The notes under the pieces were generated by a model. It did not search any database. It saw nothing but the letters and a program-made list of their open reading frames with translations, and was not told the DNA's origin. Shown in pieces: positions 1 through 22,524 of a stretch of DNA of 64,000 nucleotides. Every line of letters begins with the position of its first letter. The first letter of the stretch is position 1. Origin of the DNA: Axinella damicornis (taxonomy: Eukaryota > Porifera > Demospongiae > Axinellida > Axinellidae); the NCBI GenBank assembly GCA_963931865.1, contig OZ007510.1, forward strand, positions 2,450,472-2,514,471, read 5' to 3'. The position numbers and the translations under genes were made by a program.

Positions 1-330
1 ACCCCCTCGCTCTCCTCATCCCTCACTCCCCTCATCCCTCACTCCCTTCATCCCTCACTCCCCTCATCCCTAACACCCCTCATCCCTCACACCCCTCATC
101 CCTCACACCCCTCACCCCCTCGCTCTCCTCATCCCTCACTCCCCTCATCCCTCACTCCCTTCATCCCTCACTCCCCTCATCCCTAACACCCCTCATCCCT
201 CACACCCCTCATCCCTCACACCCCTCATCCCTAACCCCTTATCCCTCACACCCCTCATCCCTCACACCCTCATCCCTCACACCCCTCATCCCTCGCTCTC
301 CTCACCACTCACACCCCTCACCCCTCACTC
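1..330. repeat. C-rich minisatellite in a symplekin intron
   Basis: Imperfect tandem array of units related to CCCTCATCCCTCACTC, with variants containing ACACCCCTCATC. A larger block (CCCCTCGCTCTCCTCATC and following) recurs near 1 and near 116, so there is a higher-order period of about 115 bp. It runs to the window edge, so its full length is unknown. It lies just upstream of the first visible symplekin exon and has no convincing coding content. Confidence 0.9.
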
Positions 331-383
331 CCTGCTTGCTTGGCAACATTGTCTTCTCTCATGTATTCCCCTCTCCCTACCAG

Positions 384-13370
<12,987 letters not shown>

Positions 13371-13992
13371 ACAGCCAACATTGTTCACTGCTGTTGTGAT
13401 TCAATCTCTTTCGATTCAATCTCTTTCAAGTCTGTCAACGGGAATTGTGTGGGCTTATCAATCCACCAACAGTACTAGTAGAATGACATTCTGTGTGCCT
13501 ATATTATTATAAACCGCGGCACATACGTCACCAAATTTCATTACTATAAGCATGCAGATCCACTGCAGACAATTCCATGTGCAGTACAAAATTTAATGTC
13601 TGTGCATGCACACATGCGATTGAGGTATACAAAGACTAGTATAATTATGAAGGGCTGAGAAGCAAAGTGGGCTACCCACAAAATCATCAATTTACACCCC
13701 CTTGATGTGGGAGTCCTTTCAAAATATGTTTCAGACAATTTCCACCTTTTAATTTTTTTGAAAAATCTCACATTTGTCTGAATATATTATAGTCCATGCA
13801 GTTTTGAACATTTCACACTATTCCCCACACTTAATTCATTGTGGGTTGGCCCACTTGGCTTCTCGCCCCTTCATATAGTGCATGGGTCTATACAGTACAG
13901 TGATTATGAATCATAGTTATTCAGCACATGTACACACCATATACAATACAAAATTGAAAGACTGATGTTATAAACTAATATATAGGTACAGG
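13371..13992. other. Convergent intergenic region SYMPK / AP4S1
   Basis: 622 bp between two stop codons facing each other. It should hold both 3' UTRs. I saw no canonical AATAAA in a decisive position on either strand and no conserved coding sequence. A 75-codon minus-strand open frame (13544-13771) shows no recognisable protein. Confidence 0.6.
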
Positions 13993-16049
13993 TTATCTAG
14001 TTCCTTTCTCTAGCACAGCAACTGGTGCTAGCACCCTGTCCTTGTTGGTCTCCGTGATTTGCCCGTTCATGATCATCTCATCCAGTATCATGTGAGCCTT
14101 GTCCAGGTTGAACATGATCTGGCGCAGGAGTCAAGACCATTGAGGTACAGCACAACACATAATGTATGTACACACCAAAATATTGGTTTCTACAAGTAAA
14201 AGAGATCGAACTACGTAGCATAGAGCAAAGGTTTTGGTTCTCAGTCAGCAGAGGAATTAATGGAACTTTATGATGGCGATCTCCTAGCTGTTCTTGTCTG
14301 CATTGCAACAGCTACTCCTCCCAATCAGCTGCTTCCATGTGCACCGATGCACATGGCACCAGTGCATATGGTGCACTCTCACAGACTCATGCCACTCAAT
14401 CCTCCTGGTCAGATTACATGTACTTTACTTTCGACTCCAGCATGCATATACTTGCACTAGAAATAGAATTGCATATACTTGCACTAGAAATAGAATTGCA
14501 TATACTTGCACTAGAAATAGAACACAAAATACAAGCCAGCCCATGTTAGCTCAAAGGAGGCTACAGGTATAACTATATAGCAACTGGGACGACATATCTT
14601 CTTTGCACACACGAGTCTCTCATGGGGAGTGATACACAATGAAGCGTGCATGCATAGCCTCACTCACACAACTACTTCAAGTAAAGGATACATCCAGTTC
14701 ACACTGAGAGGGAGAAGATGATGCATAATTATTTGACAAATGTACGAGTAGTGTCTGTAGCCACAACCGTAGCCTCGTTCCCAGGCCGCGTGGGAGGAGG
14801 AAAGACGTCTTTCCTCCTCCCACGCGGCCTGGGAACGAGGCTACCACAACCGTAACTTACCACACTCTCAAAGTAGCGGTCATAGGTCTCCACCACATTG
14901 TGAATGAACTCCAATATACTCAGTTCATTCTACAGGTTAAGATAATAAATATGTCATAGTCAACATATTGTTCTGCGTACCAGTAAAACAACCCTCAAAG
15001 GGAAGACCTAGGGTCAAGGGGGATTCCTGTCAGTACGGTAATGGAAACTTCACTCTCTATCATGATGGTCCAAAACAAGTCAGCTGCATGCAGCTCACTT
15101 CAATAGCAAAACCGTCGTTTCAACACAGTCGCTATGTTTATCTCAGTTGCAAATATACAAGGCGGTGACCTACCTCAGTATTATCCACTGCAATGATGAA
15201 ATAGAGAGAGGCGTATCTCCGGTAGACTATCTTATAGTTCCGGTACTCCATGAAGGAACACTTGTGTGTATGTGAATGGTATAGGGTGTGGAGGTTAGGA
15301 GCATACAGTAAATGACAAACCAGAGATGAATGTCTGCTGTAAGGCTGGCAAGCTGGATGCTTGAGGGGGTGCTGGACACTGATGGTAGTCTCCGGGTCAT
15401 TACTAACAGCTAAGATGGGATGGATCCTGTCCCATCCCAGCTACTACAAGTACAAAGTGAGGTGTGTAGACAAAGAGTGGCTACTGTACGCTGCTACAAG
15501 CCCCGTACTGTACTTCTGAAACGTGTGCCAGGTGGTCGCACTGTTGAGCTTTCTACTGATTATTAGTCTGTTGCAGCTGCAGTGATCATTGGCAAGGAGG
15601 ACGATAGCCTGAGACTGTGTCAGTCAGTCCACTAGTGCATTTGCCTTATGCCAGAAATGAAGCAGGCATCATGATCAATGATTCAGTGCAGCCATCACAG
15701 AAACACTGTATTGAGGATGAGTGGCTACTGTATGCTGCTGCAAACCACACCTACATATAGTGATTTGCATCGTTGAATTTTGCTGCTGATGAGTCAGTCT
15801 GTGAATAATAGTTGCCTATCAGGGTCTAGTCTGAATGACCCCAAACACCTTACATAGCAGCACTGGCGGTTCTGGAACATGTGGAAGTAGATATATTTAC
15901 AGATTGCTCACCGCATCCTCGTTTCTGGCCAGGCACTTCCTGACGATGTCCGCCTCCGTGGTCACCCTCTCCTCCACGGGGATATATTCATAGTACTGGC
16001 TCAGCCGGGTCTGGCCCTGCTTGTTCGCCAGAAGCACAAACTTCAGCAT
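13993..16049 (-). CDS. AP4S1: AP-4 complex sigma-1 subunit
   Basis: Small (sigma) chain of the AP-4 adaptor, which sorts cargo at the trans-Golgi network. Five exons: 16049-15912, 15260-15174, 14929-14861, 14703-14692 and 14118-13993, summing to 143 aa against 144 in human. It begins [20 protein letters not shown], the classic adaptin small-chain N-terminus. It continues with [20 protein letters not shown] and [16 protein letters not shown], and ends [19 protein letters not shown] ... ILAP-like [10 protein letters not shown]. The residues distinguishing AP-4 from AP-1/2/3 sigma ([25 protein letters not shown]) favour AP4S1. The fourth exon is only 12 nt (Cys-Glu-Leu-Asp). Without it the otherwise ungapped family alignment would lack four residues. 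The start codon is 226 bp downstream of the TDP1 stop on the same strand. Confidence 0.93.
14440..14525. repeat. 31-bp tandem repeat
   Basis: Three near-identical copies of a unit containing GCATATACTTGCACTAGAAA in an AP4S1 intron. Short open frames reading Tyr-Thr-Cys-Thr-Arg-Asn repeats derive from it. Confidence 0.9.
14770..14843. mobile_element. Perfect palindromic MITE with a 9-bp target duplication
   Basis: TAGCCTCGTTCCCAGGCCGC ... GCGGCCTGGGAACGAGGCTA folds into an apparently perfect hairpin centred on GACGTC. It is flanked by direct CCACAACCG copies at 14761-14769 and 14844-14852. This is the cleanest copy of the family in the window and lies in the AP4S1 intron, 17 bp from the exon at 14861-14929. 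The perfect arms suggest a young insertion. Confidence 0.9.
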
Positions 16050-16111
16050 GACTAGTGTAGCTCACCCTGTGTATTCTATTTGCAGCCCCTCATGGACAGC
16101 ATGTAAACAAA

Positions 16112-16141
16112 TTACGTCATACGAAACGACGTACCGGAAGT
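16112..16141. promoter_or_regulatory. CRE and ETS motifs in the AP4S1 proximal promoter
   Basis: TTACGTCA (CRE/ATF-like, 16112-16119) and ACCGGAAGT (ETS/GABP consensus, 16133-16141) lie 63-92 bp upstream of the AP4S1 start, within the 226-bp gap after the TDP1 stop codon. Both motifs are typical of TATA-less housekeeping promoters. Function is inferred from motif and position only. Confidence 0.45.
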
Positions 16142-16274
16142 AATTCTAATTCATGCTCAGCCCCGCCCTCTCAGTTTTCTTAATGTGTGTAAGTTGTAGA
16201 GTTGGAGATTTTAAAATAATTTGCTCCACTGCATCTGGAGGACAATATTCATTGAATCAGTATTGAATTTTGGG

Positions 16275-16811
16275 CTAGGAAGGTGTCCATGTGTTGCCAT
16301 TGCAGTCCGGCTTTAAGTACTTGGTATTCCATATCCAGGGTGTATCTGGAGGAAAGAGGACTGAAATCAAGCAACTGAGAAGACCTGATTCCAGAGAAAG
16401 CCTTACCGTCTTTTCCATATCCTGTCAGAGGAAGGTCAAATGGAACTTGGATTTGTGTTCCTTCACACCGGCCAGCAACAGCCAACGTTGCACTGGAAGA
16501 ATCCTGTGAAAGACGTATGACGTTACGAGAAGACAACCTATGCTCATAGCAGATACGACAGTTTCATATCAATGCAGTATGCCCATATGTGGCATAAACA
16601 TAATGTAAACAAAATGAGAAACACACCTGGTCAGAAGGAAGAAAGAGCACTCCTATCTCATACGATCGGATCTTCAGTTGAACTCCCTTCTTCTCAAGCG
16701 CTCCCCACGCCGCCTTTGACAGGTTGGAACTAAAGAAAGACAGTCCTATTGTTATTTTGTATGCTGACTGGTCCTACAACAACTACATCCACACACACTC
16801 ACACACACACA

Positions 16812-16873
<62 letters not shown>

Positions 16874-19800
16874 GGCAGACTGTACCCACCTGGTTACAAG
16901 GAACCATGCCAGCTTGGAACAATCAGGAGAGACCCTCATGTACGTCTTGATGTGTGGGGCGGCCCTTGACCTCCCAGTACCATCCGCCTTCCACTGACTA
17001 CAATACAATAAGCGAGTCTACAATCTTCATGAGCCTCCATATATGTAATGACAAAAAACCTTCATTAGTACGTTACTATGCTGATATGCCCAGCATATCA
17101 GCATAGTTGAGCCAGTGTAGTCAACATCAACCAAGGCTCAGCCATAGCTTAGGAGTAGCGTAGCCTCAGGCTTGAGGCTAGCCAGACTTGTAGGCTGCAA
17201 CCCTATCCCAAGCATCAGATTCAGGCCCAGGCCCAAGCTGGCCAAGGTTGAGGAAAGGCTGAGACCCAGGCTGGCTCAGGCCTTACCTAGCTGGGGCAAG
17301 ACTGAATAAACTTCAGGCCTACGCTTAGGCTACACCCTGAGAGCACTTTGTTGACATTTCAATTCTACCTACTGTGTTTACCAGAGGTAACCATTGAGGT
17401 AGGGTTGCTTCTGTGCAGTCTGTAATGCATAAGGTATGGATCCTCCAGCTGTTGGGCGAGGTATAATCAGTTTAACAAGTAATTCAAATGACAATACCGG
17501 TACATGTGTCACCTCTGTACCCCTCCAGACTGTTCCGGACATTCTCCACTGAAGGAAACACCTGGAAGTAGAAGACAAACAAAGAGCTGTGCTGCACTCC
17601 CTGGAGCTATACACATAATGTGTGCACACACATAATTTACTGCCTGTAATGATATTCACGGGAATAACTACAAGACTGGACGAGTACCATCATTGTGACA
17701 GTTGCTCCATGTTTGCACCATCCACTTGTCCATTTGAGTCCCATTGTGAGACCACTTGCTGTTTTGGTGGTTTTTCAGAGTAGAGGTGTGGTCTACACAG
17801 GAAATAGCATCGTATTAAAAGCTAGGTGAAGTGGTCCCATAACGGGCTCGAACAGGTGAGTGGACAAAGCAGATTGAAGGAGCAACTTTAAGTCCAGTCC
17901 CATGTCTTTCCAGGGAAGATACTACCAACTTCACCTGCTATTTCTTAATGTTGGATAGACAGTTTACAATCACTGGATGGTATCCTACCAGCTGTAAATT
18001 TGGGTACTTGTGCATGGTCATGAGTCCGGCAGTCTTCCTCCCTGTTGAGAGGCTGAGTAGCCACTCAGAGCAGAGCCATTGGTGGCTGGAGGGCCCCAGG
18101 GAGCCAACGCTGGAGAACTGGCCCACCACCGGCCAGCCCTCATCCATGTCCTCCCCTGTGGGACCACGCTCTGAAAGAACCTGACAGGAATGGTCCATGT
18201 TTAGGATCACAATTAGTCTAAGACATGTAAACATAAATCATGACAGCCACGTGTAGCTACGCTATCATTCTGCATAGTGATAGAAAGCGAGATAGAGCAA
18301 GAGGGGTGATCGAGAGTCATTCCGTCGCTCGTACTGCAAGCGATGAAAAGCTGGGTGGGGGCCTGGGAACGAGGTGAATCATTTACCTTTCTTAGTTTCA
18401 TGTGTCCCCACTTGTGCATGTTCTGTCCTGTGTGGGCTCCAGGCACTGAGGCTATGAGGTAGACCCTATTAATTAGCAAATGGCAACATCAGCTCAAAGG
18501 AGCGTTAACCTTCAAAACCCTTGTCCCACCCACTACCATTAAGTCAGAGCAGATCTTACATGCAGACACATCACCTGGCTGCTGACATGTCGTGTTCTCT
18601 GATTCTTTGCTTCCATTCATTCAGTGCAGAGCCACCATAAGCATCCAGGTATGCCTGTCGTGGAGGGAAGTATACAGTGCACCAGTGCTGACCAGCTGCC
18701 CCTGGCCAGAAATGCACACAGGCAGGACGTACATATATGTTGCCATCGGTAATCCACAGGGAAGATTATAGAGGTTTGGAAGACTTTAATTGGCTCAAAC
18801 TCTCAGCGAACTGATTGCACTAAAGTAATCTTCCGCCCAACAGCACTGAGATACCCCAATCGTGTGCATGGGCAACTGCACACCTCACATACCAGGAGAT
18901 CACGCTTGAATCCAGTGTCCTTTGCCGAGCTCTGGCCAGAGGTATCCATCTTGGGAAACACAGGACTCACCCACGCCCTACATCAATAGGGAATCAAACT
19001 CAAAATCTATCCCCTTCCCTGTTCGTGTGGGTGTGGCCAGTATTGTAGCCGCATTCCCGGACAGCATGCTGAACATTGCTACTGTAACAAAACCGCACCC
19101 ACTCCCCTATCCCTTCCTCACCCCACTCCCCACCCACAACTGACCCCCACTCCCCTACCTACCACTGACCCTTGTGTCTTCTGATCCCAGTCTTTTTGAA
19201 TGAGGTTGGCAGTGTGAATCACCACCCGCATGCCCTCCTTGTATGCCAACAGCATCATCTTGCTATGAAGAAAAATGACACAGTACCCTTTAAATATCAT
19301 CGTGCATGCATGCAGCTACTAGCATCACTACTCACCTGTGGTGAGTTCCAAACATTATCTCCAGCTTAGCCTAACGGGGAGAGGGGTGAGGGACGGGGGA
19401 AAGAAGTAGATCACTCACTCGCTTGCTTGCTCACCCACACACCACCCACACCCACACCCACGCACTCACTCACTCGCTCCATCTGCCTACTTCCCCACCC
19501 ACCCACCCCCCCAGACACACACCCATGCACTCACTCGCTCCATCTGCCTACCTCCCCTCCCACCCACACACACACACACACTCACTCACTCGCTCCATCT
19601 GCCTACCTCCCTCCCACCCCACCCATGCACTCACTCGTTCCATCTCCTTACCTCCCCTCTCCACCCACCCACCCACACACCCACCAATGCATTCACTCAC
19701 TCACTCCATCTGCCTACCTCCCCTCTCCACCCACCCACCCACACACCCACCAATGCATTCACTCACTCACTCACTCACTCACTCACTCACTCACTCACTC

Positions 19801-22301
19801 CATCTGCCTACCTCCCCTCTCCACCCACCCACCCACCCCACCCATGCACTCACTCACTCACTCACTCGCTCGCTCCACCCCACCCACCTGTATGCTCGGT
19901 GCCTGCCCACCCCTAATAATAACAGACTCACGCACCTGGAAGAGCTTGACGTTGGGAAAGGGCTCTGCCTCCTTCCTAAGGCGAATCAGAGCCTCCCTTT
20001 GATCTCCATGTACTACCAGCACTGGGGCAGCCCTGTGCACGGGAGGTTGGAGAGCGGATAACAGAAACGACAATACATGTCTTGTCACATTGTTGTTTTT
20101 GTAACACACATGACCACATTCTGTTGTACCCTGCATGACTATTAATTGCCTAGCCTCATTCCCAGGTCTCCGCCCAGTTTTATCTCGCAGCTGTGGAGAA
20201 TGTTTTTTTCTCCACGGCTGTGAGATAAAATCAGGGCAGAGGCCTGGGAACAAGGCTATAAAATTAATTGCATTGTACACCTTGAGGAAGACCTACTCAG
20301 GTCAAAATGTGTCATTAAATTATTGCATCTTGGTCACGAACTTTGGCAGATTTTTGACTACTATGCACTATTGACCTAGTAGTCAAGTCTAGCAAGCCAG
20401 TTGTTGTTCGGCACCCTCCCCCCTACTTTTACTTGAAGCGAATCATTGGGACGTAAACCAATCAAGACTCAATAGTTATCAATAAACCAAAAATGCAATG
20501 AATGTAGTATCACGTGTCAGTACACACTGTAACAGTACCTCTTCTCTTCAGAATACTGCTGCATCAACCACGGGATGTCAAACATGTAGTTGAACTGAGG
20601 AAGGGGAGGTTCAATCCCACAGGAAAATTGATAGTAACTACAAAACAACAAATACACAGGAGACAGTAGATTGCACTACTTACCTGAGCAGAAGCGACCA
20701 GATCTCCCATTGACGGTGAGAGGATATCTACGCAATGGTATGGGTACAAGACAGTCACTGAAAGAGCTATTTTGTGCCCCTGAACTGTGTCCTGATTGCT
20801 CGTTGCTCTCAACAGTAGCAGGAGTGCTGATCGTGGTCTTATTCCCAGACCAGTTTTCTGAGTGGGTCTGGGAATGAGACCCTAACCAGACTATTTCCAC
20901 TATAAACACTAAGTTAGCGAGTCAACCCTGACCTTTGATTCCAATGGCCATCCCTGGTGCGTTGTAGCAATCCCTGATTCCTCTCACTCTCGTGAGGTAG
21001 AGCAAAGGTGGAGTCAGCAAACCAGATGAAGCTTGGTCACCTCCACTACTGACGCTGTGCGCATGTGGACCCAAAGTGTCATCATCAAGCTTGGCTTTCT
21101 TTGCTACTGGAGGTTCCAAATCACTGCCTCCCTGCAGAACAGCAACATCTGATCGGTCTGCCAAGGAAACATAAAAGAATAAGTTTATATAACTGACTGT
21201 TAGGTCACCATCCGTAATATCAAAGTCCATCCCTCCCAAAGTCAGTTAGTTTCCTAGCACTCTAGGCCATTGCTTAGGCAATGTTGATGTTCTGAAATCC
21301 TAATAAGACAATGAGTCCCAGAAACAGAGGAAATAGATCCTTGCTCAGCACTGCATCAGCACACCAAGGATACACTGTGAACCCAGCAAAGATACAGTCC
21401 CGTCATCGAAGTGTTGTTTGCTACATGTACACTGCCAGCTGTTGTGGAGGGTGTCCTCGGGGCAGACTGACAGTGCAGGTCTGGGAACGGGGCTATGCAT
21501 GCAACAAATTGTTCATGCTGTGCTGGGTATCTTGGGCTAGGAATGAGATACAAGGCTAGGATTTGCACCATTGTGATCAGCACGAATGGAGCTTTCAAAT
21601 GATGTCTATTTTGCTGTAGGTTGAATTTTGACCCAAAATCTTGAAAATCCATTATAGCCTTTGGTTGAGTGCAATTTTTGACAAAAAATGTGACTGAAAT
21701 TAAAAATCAGTTTAAGGATGTTGTTAGATAGCTCTTTTTATGCTGACAGCAATGGCACAATCCCCAGCTTCATATCTCAATCACACTCTCTTCTAAGTCT
21801 ATTCCCAATACCAATTTTGATTCATTGGTCCATTTTCTTCAACTTCATTGGTTGTTAGCTATCACCCCAGGAAGGGGCCGTAATGCCCTACAAGTACCAT
21901 TTTTGGCAAAAATGGCACATCAGTCACCCGATAGAATGGCTGTTGTTTCTGCTAATTATGGTTTTATTCCAAAATGTGCCATGTTTGGTAGAAAATGGTT
22001 TCCAATTTTGGCACAAAACATACCTGTCACATGTATTTTATCAGCCTGGATGGGCACCAGGCTGGGATGTTCTGTCATGGTGATGTCCTGTCCCGGGTTT
22101 TAGTAACAGCTAAATTATCATGTGTGTGTTGGTTATTATGATGCCACACCCACCTATTGTTCCACAATTATTGTTAGTACCTGGATGTGCATACTCCTGA
22201 AAATGAAGAGGATTCTTGCGGTAGCACTGGCTCCCGTACTTGCACACGGGCTTGCTGTAGCTGTGCTCACTGGAAGCAATATCCCCAGAGCTATCCGACA
22301 T
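16275..22301 (-). CDS. TDP1: Tyrosyl-DNA phosphodiesterase 1 with an N-terminal PBZ zinc finger
   Basis: DNA-repair phospholipase-D-superfamily enzyme that hydrolyses 3'-phosphotyrosyl links left by trapped topoisomerase I. Seventeen exons in frame, 533 aa (human 608): 22301-22181, 21157-20933, 20727-20684, 20594-20539, 20032-19936, 19370-19336, 19262-19170, 18977-18893, 18654-18575, 18465-18387, 18180-17989, 17561-17513, 17448-17382, 16997-16890, 16729-16627, 16503-16407, 16345-16275. Both catalytic HxK signatures are present: FGTHHSKMMLL, split across the exons 19370-19336 and 19262-19170, and PHIKTYM in exon 16997-16890. Also seen are [45 protein letters not shown] and the C-terminus DTPWIWN ... 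WTPS. Exon 1 encodes a C-x5-C-x6-H-x5-H finger (CKYGSQC ... HFQEYAH), the PAR-binding PBZ signature of APLF/CHFR. It is separated from the catalytic domain by a Ser/Gly-rich linker with a basic KKAK patch. Human TDP1 has no such finger. Confidence 0.93.
16793..16870. repeat. (CA)n microsatellite
   Basis: CA array with two CTCA interruptions near its start, in the TDP1 intron between exons 16997-16890 and 16729-16627. It ends about 20 bp from the donor of the upstream exon. Confidence 0.95.
17160..17340. repeat. Degenerate CAGGC/AGGCT-rich stretch
   Basis: About 180 bp in a TDP1 intron in which short words (AGGCT, CAGGCC, CCAAGC) recur irregularly. It looks like an old, scrambled simple repeat and has no fixed period that I can define. 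Confidence 0.4.
18325..18377. mobile_element. Half copy of the palindromic MITE family
   Basis: GCAAGCGATGAAAAGCTGGG followed by GGGCCTGGGAACGAGG matches the right half of the copies near 28,000 and 59,034. It ends just before the donor of TDP1 exon 18465-18387. The left half is missing or diverged. Confidence 0.55.
19431..19890. repeat. Minisatellite, units of about 65-75 bp
   Basis: CACTCACTCGCTCCATCTGC plus CTACCTCCCCTCTCCACCC modules, separated by variable (CACC)n and (CACT)n runs, fill most of the TDP1 intron 19371-19935. At least five units are visible. The Thr-His-Ser/Pro open frames on the plus strand are low-complexity. Confidence 0.9.
20151..20258. mobile_element. Palindromic MITE (long copy), TAGCCTCGTTCCCAGG family
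   Basis: 108-bp inverted repeat. The left arm TAGCCTCATTCCCAGGTCTC and inner TTTTATCTCGCAGCTGTGGA pair with the right arm TCCACGGCTGTGAGATAAAA and GGCCTGGGAACAAGGCTA. ATTAATTGC occurs on both sides (20141-20149 and about 20263-20271), a probable 9-bp target duplication. It lies in a TDP1 intron. Confidence 0.85.
20836..20881. mobile_element. Short palindrome related to the MITE family
   Basis: GGTCTTATTCCCAGACC ... GGGTCTGGGAATGAGACC, a small inverted repeat with GTCTC-type termini like the copies at 9,775 and 22,345, in the TDP1 intron. Confidence 0.6.
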
Positions 22302-22524
22302 CGTGCCACTAGCCCAGGAATGGTCTCGAGACCAGATTATTGTCTAGTCTCGTTCCGAAACCCCCCTAGGACTATCCGATGGGGGGCTGGGAACGAGACT
22401 AATTATTATTATTGTTTGGCCTGGTTTGGGTACCGGGTATCATGAGAGCGGGCAGGGCCGCCCTATTACAAGAGGCGAGTTGCTTCCTGGTGTTGCTGTG
22501 TCCACTTCTCCCAAGCTGATCGGT
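22302..22524. promoter_or_regulatory. Divergent TDP1 / IQCB1 promoter interval
   Basis: Only 223 bp separate the TDP1 start codon (22301, minus) from the most likely IQCB1 start codon (22525, plus), so both 5' UTRs and promoters must overlap here. No TATA box is evident. A 57-bp palindromic MITE (22345-22401) occupies about a quarter of the interval. Confidence 0.6.
22345..22401. mobile_element. Palindromic MITE inside the divergent promoter
   Basis: TAGTCTCGTTCCGAAACCCC ... GGGGCTGGGAACGAGACTA, an inverted repeat of about 57 bp around CTAGGACTATCCGAT. The flanks ATTATTGTC / ATTATTATT may be a decayed 9-bp target duplication. Confidence 0.75.

Noticed and set aside
22426..22524. Upstream extension of IQCB1 beginning at a non-ATG codon
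   Set aside because: Begins with TTG, next to a MITE and with no family similarity; ATG 22525 gives the expected length.
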